Origin: Listeria cornellensis FSL F6-0969 | GTDB lineage: Bacteria; Bacillota; Bacilli; Lactobacillales; Listeriaceae | Length of the DNA: 58,730 nucleotides | Assembly (NCBI RefSeq): GCF_000525855.1 | Contig: NZ_AODE01000007.1 | Location: 24,001 to 82,730, forward strand | Reading direction: 5' to 3' | Shown: positions 46,205 through 55,032 of the stretch, piece by piece | Layout: every line of letters starts with the position of its first letter | Numbering within the stretch: position 1 is the first letter of the stretch | Made by a program: the position numbers and the translations under genes | The notes under the pieces: model-generated | Seen by the model: only the letters and a program-made list of their open reading frames with translations | Databases searched by the model: none | Told to the model about the DNA's origin: nothing

Positions 46205-46816
46205 CTATTTCACCGTTACATAAATTGTTTTTTCCGTCGTAAACCCGTAAAAATTCGAAGCCGTATACGTTACGAAATATTTGCCAGGAACATCCGAATT
46301 TAAATCACTACTTTTCACGTGTAAGAAAATTCGAATATCACCAGCAAGTTCATCAAACGCAGATACATTCGTCCAATAATCGAAAAATTTTCCACGAGTA
46401 ATGGTGGCATCTTCCACTTCGATAATCGGTCTCGCAACGACATTCACTTCCACGCGACGCTCTTTCCAACGACCATCACCAGCAATGGCGCGATACGTTA
46501 CATGATACGTCCCAACTTTACGTGTATCCACATCATTTTCAGTCACGAAAATGGAATTTGTTAAATCCATATGATTGTCATCATCATACGCAGTTAAAGA
46601 AATCGGTGGCATCATTGGATCAAAATCGCTATGCTTCTCAATGAAATACCGGTGCGCATGCAAAGAAATACCTTTAATACGATCACTGCCAGAAATCGCA
46701 AGTTTATTCTTATGCGGAATGGTTTTCGCTTTTGCCGAATGGTGGGCAAGACTTGCAGGAAGGACAAGCATTAGAGCGGATGTAACGAGGGCAGTTGTGG
46801 TCATTTTTTTATACAT
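46205..46816 (-). CDS. Secreted protein with two Ig-like (DUF5011-type) domains
   Basis: 203 residues. A Sec signal peptide (TALVTSALMLVLPASLAHHS) is followed by two related beta domains. The first contains DPMMPPISLTAYDDDNHMDLT and VGTYHVTYRAIAGD; the second contains RGKFFDYWTNVSAFDELAGD and PGKYFVTYTASNFYGFTTE. No LPXTG, GW or lipobox is present, so it is probably released. The GxYxVTYxA pattern also occurs in the much larger protein at 56365-58730. RBS AGGAGTG. Confidence 0.75.
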   Translation of the reverse strand: MYKKMTTTALVTSALMLVLPASLAHHSAKAKTIPHKNKLAISGSDRIKGISLHAHRYFIEKHSDFDPMMPPISLTAYDDDNHMDLTNSIFVTENDVDTRKVGTYHVTYRAIAGDGRWKERRVEVNVVARPIIEVEDATITRGKFFDYWTNVSAFDELAGDIRIFLHVKSSDLNSDVPGKYFVTYTASNFYGFTTEKTIYVTVK

Positions 46817-47191
46817 TGTGTGTTCACTCCTAAGTTATCTTATACACTTATTATACAGTAAAATGGCATTAAATAGTGTTAAAAAATGAACAAAAATATG
46901 ACGATATTGTGTACGTTTCGACATAAAAATAAGTTTGGGCACTATTTTTAATGTGTGGCGTTTCCATGTTTTTTGAAGTGTCATAACTAGGAGTCGAAAG
47001 TTTTAGATGAACCCAATATTAGCAAGGTTTTCTAGTGGATTAATGGGAGAAATGCGCGACAATGGTTCTCCCATATTTACATATATAAGAAAAAAGATAT
47101 TGCTTCCCCATGTATAATATGCTACATTTTAGTTGAGCTGTATTGCTAGTAGCAAGGAGCACAATTACAAACAGAAAAGGGGATTAACAAG
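46817..47191. other. Intergenic gap, divergent promoters
   Basis: 375 AT-rich bases. TATAAT at 47112-47117 may drive the next gene. GGGAGAA...TTCTCCC (about 47046-47075) can form a hairpin in its leader. No further gene was seen. Confidence 0.45.
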
Positions 47192-49524
47192 ATGAAAAAG
47201 GGACTATCACGAGTACTATTAGTCATGATCGCCATTGCGATGATCGTGTCTACGATTCCAGCATATGAACCGCATGCGGAACAAGGCGTACCACCAACAG
47301 AAACAACAGAAGTTGTCGAGGAACCAACTGAAAATGAGGAACAACAAGATGCACAAGTGACAGCGGTGGAAGAGACAGAAGTACCTTCCGTGAAGGAAGA
47401 TGGGATTGGAAAGATCCTTACTATGATACCGTAAGAAGAACGAGAAGCGTTGCGCCAGAGAAACCAGAAAATGCAACGATTAAAACCGTGTCGAATGGTG
47501 TTGGAACAGGGACAGGTGCGATGAACTTGTCATGGAAAGCGATGCCAGGCGCAACGGGTTATAAAGTGATTATTGGAAACGGCTATAACTACGAGTATTT
47601 TACGGTAGGAAATGTGACATCCTGGACGACGAAAGGCAAAGGTATTTTTCCTACCAAAGCAGAGTTAGACAAGGGATTGTATCGCTTCCATACCGATGGA
47701 AAAGGAACCGAATTTGCGAATGATCCGACGCAGCTATACGAGAATACCTTCAAAGCAGGGACGACGTGGACATTGCGCTGTCAAAAGAAATATATTGTGC
47801 GCGTTTTAGCGACGTATACGAGTGGCGATGGGCCAACATCGGATATTACAGAAGCCGTGATGCCACCAGAAACGTTACCAGCGAAACCAGAGAAATCGAC
47901 CATCAAAACGACATCGAGTGGTGCAGGAACGGGAACGGGGCATATGGATATTACTTGGCAAGCAGTGCCAGGTGCTATTGATTATAAAGTAGTCATCGGG
48001 AATGGCTACAACTACGAATATTTTAATACAGGGAATGTGACTAATTGGTCAACCAAAGGAAAGAATATATTCCCAACACAAGCGGAAATAGCGAATAAAC
48101 AATACAAGTTCCACCAAGATGGCAAAGGTGTAGAATTTGCGAGTGATCCACGTGCATTATATGAAAACGGCTACCAAGCAGGAAGTACGTTTGGCTTACG
48201 TAACCAGAAGAAATACATCGTGCGTATTCTAGCTGTTTACCCATGGGGAGACGGTCCAACATCGGATATCACGGATGCGACGATGCCAATCGAGCAAATG
48301 GCAAAACCGACGGTAACGAGTTATCGTTCAGAAGAGGATGCAAGTAAAGGGTATTTGGATGTCAGTTGGCAACCAGTTGCGGATGCCATTTCCTATAAAG
48401 TTGGGCTGTTCAACGGGTTTAACTACCAATACGTAAACGTAGGTAAAACAACGAACTGGAGTACCAAAGGGAAGAAATTATGGGCATCTGACCAAGAAAT
48501 TGCAAATGGACGTTATCAATTGCATGTAGATGGCACAGGTAGTGAAGTACCAATGGACCCTATGAGAACATATACAGCAGCGAACAAGGCGAACCCCAGT
48601 GTGAACTACAGTGACCGTCTATTCTATTATACTCGTGTAGTTGCGGTATTTGAAAATAGTGAAAGTCCGGTTTCTGATGCTGGAACAACGACCATGCCTT
48701 TCGATAGCATGTCAAATCTAACTATTTCAGCGGCAGGTATTAATCAAGAGGACGGACTAATAGATGTTTATTGGGATGAAATGGTTCTAGCTGCTGGGTA
48801 TAAATTTTGGATTTTCAATGGATTAAACTATATTGCATATGATGTGAAGAAAAACACTGAATGGCATTCAGAAAATCAGTTCATCTGGCCAACGAAAGCT
48901 GAAATTGCAGAGGGAAAAGGCATTCTTCACATGGATAACACTGGAAAAGATTTGTCTCTTGCCCCAAGTGAGGTTTATGCATTAAATAGTAATAACTATG
49001 CAGGGAACAATGCATATTTTAGTAGAGTCACTGCGTATGATAATGAAGGTAAAACAATAGCGTTTAGTCAAAATGAAACAATGAGTATTGAACCAGCAGA
49101 TGAGACGATCGATCCAGAAATTCAAGCTGAGTATGAACAGGTAGAAAAAGAGTTAGAACCATATTTGATATCTGGTGAGGACGGTAATGTAATGGTGGAT
49201 AGCCAAAAATTGGCTGACAGTGGGGCATCAGAAATAACAGCAGAAGTAGCTGATGAGCTTAATCAATTTAGTCAAAGCCAGCAAGCTGGTGCTGATGGAG
49301 GAGTACAAGCGAGAGGTTGGAAAGTATATGGGAATTGGTGTGGACCAAAACATGGTGGTGGCAGACCGATAGATTACTTAGATTCAATTTGTAAATCACA
49401 TGATTTGTGCTACGCTGATAGAGGATACTTTGCATGTTCGTGCGATAAGACGTTAATTAAAAGAATTGATCAGTACGCAAAAAAAAATGAAATGGAAGGA
49501 AAGGTTGGCGGCGTATGCAGTTAA
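47192..49524 (+). CDS. Secreted WapA-like repeat protein with C-terminal phospholipase A2-like domain (one -1 frameshift)
   Basis: 777 residues after correction. Signal peptide (KKGLSRVLLVMIAIAMIVST), an acidic Glu/Thr-rich linker, then WDWKDPYYDTVRRTRSVAPE, then four fibronectin-like repeats of about 135 residues (DNA about 47455, 47880, 48298, 48705 onward). Each repeat has a GTGxMxxxW, NGYNYEYF and WSTKGK...FPTKAEI pattern as seen in the N-terminal part of WapA/RHS wall proteins. After a helical linker, the last 70 residues carry YGNWCGPKHGGG and CKSHDLCYADRG...CSCDKTL, i.e. the calcium loop and CxxHDxCY catalytic motif of phospholipase A2, with six cysteines. The break is near 47398-47401 (GAAGATGG, probably GAAGAATGG). 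No YD repeats. A toxin role is inferred. Confidence 0.78.
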
Positions 49525-49566
49525 AACCTATTTCAAGCATGCTCCATGTAAACCTTGGGCATAATT

Positions 49567-49848
49567 ATGAATAAAAGAAGTGAAAAGACATTGAAAATAA
49601 TGTCAGCTAGCTGTGTTTTCCTAAGTATATGTTCCTATTTACCAAGTACCGCTTTTCAAGACTGGGTATCACCAACATCATTATTACCATTGTTATTTAT
49701 TACAAGCGTACCATTATCTGCGCTTGGTTTTGGCTTTGCAATGGCAGTCAAGTCCAAGGTACTAATTGTGGCTAATATAATAATGTTCTTAAGTATTCCG
49801 ATATTCATGTATGGCATGTACACTTGGGAATGGATGGGATCATTATAG
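49567..49848 (+). CDS. Small membrane protein of unknown function (possible immunity protein)
   Basis: 93 residues with three hydrophobic stretches (IMSASCVFLSICSYL, SLLPLLFITSVPLSALGFGF, VLIVANIIMFLSIPIFM). Begins 42 bases after the PLA2-like gene on the same strand; the ribosome site is weak. Position and membrane nature fit a protector against a membrane-active effector, but no family is recognised. ATG 49567 is preferred over an earlier in-frame TTG at 49555. Confidence 0.6.
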   Translation: MNKRSEKTLKIMSASCVFLSICSYLPSTAFQDWVSPTSLLPLLFITSVPLSALGFGFAMAVKSKVLIVANIIMFLSIPIFMYGMYTWEWMGSL

Positions 49849-49872
49849 AAACGGAATGGTGATTTTTAAGCT

Positions 49873-50088
49873 ATGGACAAAACAATAACATGGAGAATCA
49901 TTTTATTGATATTATCAGTGATTATTCCATTAGGAGTTATTTTAGCTGCCTATGTATTTATTTCGAATAGAAAAAACAAACAGAGTACAAAAAAATGGAT
50001 TGATATAGGTTGTGCAATTAGCTTTATTTATACAACAGCAAAGGTAATATTTTTGATTATTGACTTGCGCCATTTTGTACTTCTATAA
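49873..50088 (+). CDS. Small two-helix membrane protein of unknown function
   Basis: 71 residues: TWRIILLILSVIIPLGVILAA and IGCAISFIYTTAKVIFLII separated by a basic loop (NRKNKQSTKKW). It follows the previous small gene by 24 bases, probably in the same transcript. No homologue recognised. Confidence 0.55.
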   Translation: MDKTITWRIILLILSVIIPLGVILAAYVFISNRKNKQSTKKWIDIGCAISFIYTTAKVIFLIIDLRHFVLL

Positions 50089-50121
50089 AAATAATTAGAC
50101 ATATAGAAAAGGGAGTTTAAA

Positions 50122-50515
50122 TTGAAGAATTTAATAATTGTAATAACAGTCATATTAATGGTTGTATTAGCAGGGTGCAGTGATGCAGGAATTGTAGAAA
50201 TAAAAAAATCGGATGAAATAACGTCATTATTAAAAGAGGAGAAACAAGAAGCGACATATGTATACTTCGGAAGACCAACATGTCCATATTGTCAAAAATT
50301 CCATCCAAAGCTTGATAGCGTAGTAAAAGAAAAGGAAATAAAGGTACTCTATTACAATACAGATGAGCACAGAGAAGATGAAGATTTTGATAAAGTATTG
50401 GATGAATATGGTGTAGAAAGAATACCGTACCTTGCGAAAGTAAAAAAACGGAAAAGTAATATCGGCTTTAATTGATGCCAGAACTGAACAAGATATAATA
50501 AAATTTATGAAGTAA
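50122..50515 (+). CDS. Thioredoxin-like lipoprotein (one frameshift)
   Basis: 130 residues after correction. Signal peptide with lipobox VLAGCSD, then a thioredoxin fold: YVYFGRPTCPYCQKFHPKLD (CPYC active site) and the cis-Pro loop VERIPYLAKV. The A7 run at 50452-50458 breaks the frame; six A's give KVKNGKVISALIDARTEQDII. It resembles the bacteriocin-associated disulfide-forming accessory proteins. Outside the membrane it could form the disulfides of the six-cysteine PLA2-like domain encoded upstream. It starts at TTG 50122 after AAAAGGGAG. Confidence 0.75.
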
Positions 50516-50518
50516 TTG

Positions 50519-50585
50519 CAAAAGAAAGAGTTGGTACATTTGGGAATCTAAGGATTTTCCTTACGTATCAGCTCTTTCTTCTATA
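50519..50585 (+). terminator. Hairpin after the thioredoxin-like gene
   Basis: AAGAAAGAGTTGGTAC pairs imperfectly with GTATCAGCTCTTTCTT; T's interrupted by C follow. It probably ends the PLA2-like cassette transcript. Confidence 0.55.
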
Positions 50586-50776
50586 AAAGAATCGAAATCG
50601 CGTCCCAAAATATCCGGAAATGAATTTTGAAACATGTTGCTCATGTGATACACTATTTGACATAGACAATATATAGGAGTTCACATTAATATCAAAGGAG
50701 ATGAAGCTCCAAGGTTTTATAGCATCAACTGTGATTTCTTGATTTTGTTAGTAAATTAATACATGAGGTGAATGAG
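50586..50776. other. Intergenic gap
   Basis: About 190 bases. A TTGACA-like element lies near 50659, without a convincing -10. No gene supported. Confidence 0.4.
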
Positions 50777-51825
50777 ATGGAAACGGTCGTAATGAGACTA
50801 GTTGGGAAATGTGGAAAAATTTTTTCAGAAGAAAGAGAGAGAATGTATGCAATCGATTTTGAAACAGATGATCATGCACAAATTAATTTTACACAGAAGA
50901 TAATCAAGTTACGTTTGAGATAAAAGTGAGAATATCAGATGAGTTGAAAGAAAAATTAGTTTCTATACAAGAAGAATGGAGGAACCTTAAATCAGAGGAA
51001 GATTATCCAGAATTTGCAGAATCATTTTGGAGTAACTTGGGGGAAGACGACGAAAAGTCTTTAAAAGATGCTCAAAGAATAGTAGTAGAATATTATAATA
51101 AACATACAGATAAATTACAGTTTATTCTAAATCATAGTGAAAAAATGTTTGATATGACAGTGTTTGAAGTTGTGTTTGACTATCAAGATAGTGTTGCTCA
51201 TTGTACGATACCAGAATATTTTTCGGACCCAACAGGTATAATTGAAAGTTATATAGCTATATGTTCTGAAAATACAAACCATATTAATAAAGTGATGAAT
51301 GAGGATTGGCAACCGTTGAAAGCATTTAAATTTTTAAGGTTAGCTAAAAATAATACAGACTTAGAAAGCAAATATTTATTACTAAGCACTGCGGCAGAAT
51401 TAGGAGTGAAGGAGTTTTTCATAACAAAGGAACCTATGTTGAGGGCGTTATTTTATGAAGTTAGCTCGCCCCCGTTGCATAAACTTTATGGAAAACTTAT
51501 GAAAGAATATTTTGAAATAGAAGTGCCAAATAAGAAAATTATTCAGGATTTATCAGAAATAAGAAATGAGATTGTTCATAAAGTTGAGGTAGAGAAAAAG
51601 ATATCATTTTATGACTGTAATGAAAAAATTAAAGAAGTCCAAAAGATATTAGTCCTTTTGCAGAGAAACTTGATAGAAGATAATGTATTCCTAGATAATT
51701 TAAGCTATTTTGGTACAGTGAAACGTAAGGGTGCTGTTGAAATTAGTATGGATTATGGCCCAATTGGAAACGACGAGCTAGTTCGAGGAGCGTACCATAA
51801 AATAAAAGTCCGAGACTTTGATTAA
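50777..51825 (+). CDS. Protein of unknown function with HEPN-like C-terminal motif (one -1 frameshift)
   Basis: 349 residues if one A is restored near 50894 (ACACAGAAG, probably ACACAAGAAG), joining METVVMRLVGKCGKIFSEER...AQINFT to EDNQVTFEIKVRISDEL. The first 55 residues look beta-rich; the rest is helical and acidic. LRLAKNNTDLESKYLLLSTA followed by LSEIRNEIVHKVEV gives an R-x4-H pattern in a helical pair, as in HEPN domains of RNases and defence proteins. This is weak evidence. Start ATG 50777 after GAGGTG. Low GC and no recognised neighbours; may belong to the accessory cassette. Confidence 0.6.
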
Positions 51826-51882
51826 ATAAGGTTTGTTTTCTTCATGCTATCAAATGTCTAGAATTTAAGATATATAGGCATG

Positions 51883-51924
51883 TCAAATGAGACCAGTAAA
51901 TAGAAACTTACTGGTTTCATTTGA
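51883..51924. terminator. 17-bp hairpin downstream of the orphan gene
   Basis: TCAAATGAGACCAGTAA (51883-51899) pairs with TTACTGGTTTCATTTGA (51908-51924) with one G-T. TGGTCTAT...ATAGACCA forms a further inverted repeat at about 51935-51990. No T tract, so termination is uncertain. Confidence 0.45.
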
Positions 51925-51990
51925 TGTCTAAAAGTTGGTCTATAAAGCCAAGTCTGTAAGATAGAGGAAACTAGACGTTAAAATAGACCA

Positions 51991-52416
51991 TTATTTCATG
52001 TATCCAAGAATTAAATCTTGCTCGACTTGAATCTCTACTTTCCGTAAAAGTAAGGTGTACTGGCATAGTGCGGTGTTAGAACACGTGAATGTATTTTGTT
52101 GAAGTTGTTGAGAAAGATACTCCAGTGTGGAAGTAAAAACAAGGTGCAAGTTACCTACTGTTTCTACTAATGGTGTTCCGATATCTTTACAGTCTTCGCC
52201 GACATTTTGAAAAAGAGAAGTATTTAAATAGTTTTGTTTCAACTGCTGGTAGGTTGTGTGAAAGAGTTGCGTGACTTCCTGTGTTCGAGTGCTGAGAAAA
52301 CCATCATATTCTTTTCGTTGTTCATACTCATCGGTTTTCGTATAATAAGTGGCGACCCAATAGCGAACGATATTGTCTATATTTTCTTCGACATGCTTCA
52401 AAATGGTTTGTACCAT
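51991..52416 (-). CDS. Helical protein of unknown function
   Basis: 141 residues, predicted mostly alpha-helical (VQTILKHVEENIDNIVRYWVATYY, TQEVTQLFHTTYQQLKQNYL, TLLLRKVEIQVEQDLILGYM) with no signal peptide or membrane segment. The layout recalls the N-terminal sensor modules of RsbR-like stressosome proteins or globin-coupled sensors, but no conserved haem or partner residue can be named. Stands alone. The start has the weak upstream sequence GGGGG. Confidence 0.6.
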   Translation of the reverse strand: MVQTILKHVEENIDNIVRYWVATYYTKTDEYEQRKEYDGFLSTRTQEVTQLFHTTYQQLKQNYLNTSLFQNVGEDCKDIGTPLVETVGNLHLVFTSTLEYLSQQLQQNTFTCSNTALCQYTLLLRKVEIQVEQDLILGYMK

Positions 52417-52508
52417 ATGAGAACCCCCGTTTTCTAAATAATGTCATTCCAATATAGTATACTGCTCCAGTTCGTAAAAAGATAGGGTATTTGCAAGTGT
52501 TCACGGAA

Positions 52509-52537
52509 TTGTCAAAATTATATGGTTTTTCTATAAA
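52509..52537 (+). promoter_or_regulatory. Promoter without a clear gene (possible small RNA)
   Basis: TTGTCA (52509-52514), 17 bases, TATAAA (52532-52537) on the plus strand. The transcript would run about 110 bases to the hairpin at 52627-52657, antisense to the end of the GH4 mRNA. Only a 24-codon GTG frame lies inside. Confidence 0.4.
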
Positions 52538-52626
52538 ATCATGATATGTTTGAGCGTATTATTTTACATTTTATGTGGAGGCAAGTGAACGTTAATTTTG
52601 TTCGGATTTCATTTTCGCGAAAAAAC

Positions 52627-52657
52627 AGGCGAGGTGTTTGTAGAAAACGCCTCGCCT
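52627..52657 (-). terminator. Terminator of GH4 copy 2
   Basis: AGGCGAGG...CCTCGCCT arms; read on the minus strand they are followed by TGTTTTTTCG. Confidence 0.75.
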
Positions 52658-52666
52658 AGAATCAAC

Positions 52667-53992
52667 TTATTTATTATTGAAGAATAGTGGTAAATGTTCT
52701 TTATGCGCCTCAAGTAATTCATCAAGTAACACACGAGCATCCGTATCGCTTGGTACGAGAGGGTTCACAGTCAAAGCTAACAAAGCTTTATCGTAATCTC
52801 CAGTTACCGCTGCGTCAACTGTCAAACGTTCCACTGTCTTAATCTGCTGGATAATCCCATTAATCGCCACAGGAAGGTGACCGCTTGCGAGTGGAATCGG
52901 ACCTTGACGCGTAATCACGCAGTTCGTTTCAATCGCGGACTCGGGATCAATATCCAGAATCGCGCCGTTGTTACGCGTATTAACGATTTGAATATCCCGT
53001 TTGTCATTATAAATCGAGTTAATCAAGTTACACGCCGCCTCACTGTAGTAAGCACCACCGCGTTGCTCCAATTGTTTTGGCTTATCTGTCAAATTCACAT
53101 CTTTATACAACTCGAAAAGTTCCGCTTCGACGCGTTTTACGACTTCTGCACGTGTCCCGTGTTTTTCATACGCCGCTTGTTGATCTTCCAGCTGCGTACG
53201 CGTTTGCCAATAATAGCGCAAGTAATCGATTGGAATCATGTTTAAAGTACGTAAGAATGTTGCGTCCCAACCAGTCGCATTGATATTTTTCAATGTGGAG
53301 CCAGATTCGCCCTCGGTCATTTTAGTCACAACCTCAGCCGTTACATCTTCGCCATCTTTATAAACTGTTTTCGCGAAAACCATGTGATTCAAACCGACAA
53401 ACTCAACATAAATCTCCGTATGATCCACACCTAAAATGTCCGCAATATTTTTCTCAATGCCGATTGGGCCGTTACATAAGCCAACTACTTTATTGATATT
53501 ACTGTAACGCAACACGGCTTCTGTCACCATTCCAGCAGGATTTGCAAAGTTAATCAACCATGCATTCGGACAAAGACGCTCCATATCCTTACAAATATCA
53601 AGAATAACAGGAACCGTCCGGAATGCTTTAAACATACCACCAGGACCATTCGTTTCTTGACCAACAACACCGTGCGAGTTCGGAATACGTTCATCTTTCA
53701 CACGCGCATCCAATTGTCCCACGCGTAATTGTGTCGTTACGAAATCCGCATCTTTCAACGCTTCCTCACGATCCATTGTCAAATGAATTTCCATATCCAC
53801 GCCAGCTTTTTCAACCATCCGTTTTGCTAAATTACCAACGATTTCGAGTTTTTCCTTACCAGCTGGCACATCGACAAGCCAAAGTTCACGTACTGGGAGT
53901 TCCTTGTGACGTTTGATGAAGCCTTCAATTAATTCGGGAGTATAACTTGAGCCACCGCCGATTGTAGCGATTTTAATACCTTTAGACATCAT
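52667..53992 (-). CDS. 6-phospho-beta-glucosidase, glycoside hydrolase family 4 (copy 2)
   Basis: 441 residues, intact. IATIGGGSSYTPELIEGFIK, VTTQLRVGQLDARVKDERI, GQETNGPGGMFKAFRTVP, VVGLCNGPIGIEKN and NTRNNGAILDIDPESA run almost parallel to copy 1 at 42821-44138, so the two are recent paralogues. No transporter accompanies this copy. ATG 53992 is six bases after GGAGG. It is divergent from the second RpiR gene, exactly as copy 1 is. Confidence 0.92.
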   Translation of the reverse strand: MMSKGIKIATIGGGSSYTPELIEGFIKRHKELPVRELWLVDVPAGKEKLEIVGNLAKRMVEKAGVDMEIHLTMDREEALKDADFVTTQLRVGQLDARVKDERIPNSHGVVGQETNGPGGMFKAFRTVPVILDICKDMERLCPNAWLINFANPAGMVTEAVLRYSNINKVVGLCNGPIGIEKNIADILGVDHTEIYVEFVGLNHMVFAKTVYKDGEDVTAEVVTKMTEGESGSTLKNINATGWDATFLRTLNMIPIDYLRYYWQTRTQLEDQQAAYEKHGTRAEVVKRVEAELFELYKDVNLTDKPKQLEQRGGAYYSEAACNLINSIYNDKRDIQIVNTRNNGAILDIDPESAIETNCVITRQGPIPLASGHLPVAINGIIQQIKTVERLTVDAAVTGDYDKALLALTVNPLVPSDTDARVLLDELLEAHKEHLPLFFNNK

Positions 53993-54030
53993 TTTTTCCT
54001 CCAATATATTTAAGATTTGATTATGTTTTG

Positions 54031-54172
54031 TATAACGCTTTCTTCTTCCATAGTATAGGCTGAAAATGAAAAAATAGCTATTAATTCGCGAGCATTTGTT
54101 AAGGATTTTTGAAGTTGGAATTTGTTCCTTTTGTGTAACACCTTGTCACATCTAGCGCTATCATGATAAAAT
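54031..54172. promoter_or_regulatory. Divergent GH4/RpiR control region with shared operator candidate
   Basis: AGCGCTATC (54154-54162) sits between a -35 (TTGTCA, 54143-54148) and a -10 (TAAAAT, 54167-54172) of the rpiR promoter. TATAACGCTTTCT (54031-54043), a related half on the other strand, lies on the GH4 side. Confidence 0.5.
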
Positions 54173-54202
54173 AGCCATACAAAGAAGATCGGAGGCAGGA
54201 AA

Positions 54203-54955
54203 ATGCTTTTTTTAGATAAAACGATTGAACTAAATGATACAGAAATGGCTATTTATAATTATATTGCGACTAATTTGGACACCGTCACTTATATGCGAAT
54301 TCGCGATTTAGCAGAGGGCACGCACGTTAGTACTACTACGATTCTGCGTTTTTGCCGTAAATTTGATTGTAGCGGTTTTTCCGAGTTTCGAGTGAAGTTG
54401 CAGATGTACGCGCAAGAGCGAACAAAAATCAACGTGGACATGTCGGACGAAACAACGTATATCGATTTCCTGAAACGGACAGCCCAGCCAGAATTCAAAG
54501 CGAACATTGCGGCATCTGCGAAAATTTTGCGCGATTCAGAATTAGTTTTGTTCGTTGGCATCGGCTCATCAGGAATTATCGCGGAGTATGGCGCGCTTTA
54601 TTTCTCCTCGTTGTTCACATTAGCGCTCCACATCGAAGACCCGCTAAATCACCCGTTTTACCACTTATCAAGCAAATTATCCGATAAAATATGCATGATT
54701 GCGATTTCCGTTTCAGGCGAAAACGAAGATATCATTAAATACATCCACCAACTCAAAATGCAAAAATGCAAAATTATCACCATCACGAATAGCGCCAATT
54801 CCACCATGGCAAAATTGTCAGACGCGAATATTGCTTACTATATAAATAAAGAAATGTATCAAGAAGCGGACATCACCTCCCAATTGCCAGCGATTTACAC
54901 TGTGGAATGCATCGCGCGCGAAATCCGAACACAACTCGATCGTGAAGGTGAATAA
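54203..54955 (+). CDS. RpiR family regulator (copy 2)
   Basis: 250 residues, same length and layout as copy 1: MRIRDLAEGTHVSTTTILRFCRKF helix-turn-helix, ELVLFVGIGSSGIIAEYGA and IAISVSGENEDIIKY of the SIS domain. Probably senses a phosphosugar and controls the divergent GH4 gene, perhaps also the PTS operon at 41 kb. RBS GGAGG. Confidence 0.9.
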   Translation: MLFLDKTIELNDTEMAIYNYIATNLDTVTYMRIRDLAEGTHVSTTTILRFCRKFDCSGFSEFRVKLQMYAQERTKINVDMSDETTYIDFLKRTAQPEFKANIAASAKILRDSELVLFVGIGSSGIIAEYGALYFSSLFTLALHIEDPLNHPFYHLSSKLSDKICMIAISVSGENEDIIKYIHQLKMQKCKIITITNSANSTMAKLSDANIAYYINKEMYQEADITSQLPAIYTVECIAREIRTQLDREGE

Positions 54956-54987
54956 GGGAAAACCCTGAGAGATTCACATAATCATGT

Positions 54988-55013
54988 ATGGTATTATAGA
55001 GGTTGTATACCAT
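54988..55013. promoter_or_regulatory. Inverted repeat before hmp
   Basis: ATGGTAT (54988-54994) and ATACCAT (55007-55013), 20 bases before the hmp ATG; a candidate operator for a nitric-oxide or redox regulator. Confidence 0.4.
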
Positions 55014-55032
55014 TTTTTAGGGGGGATTAAGA

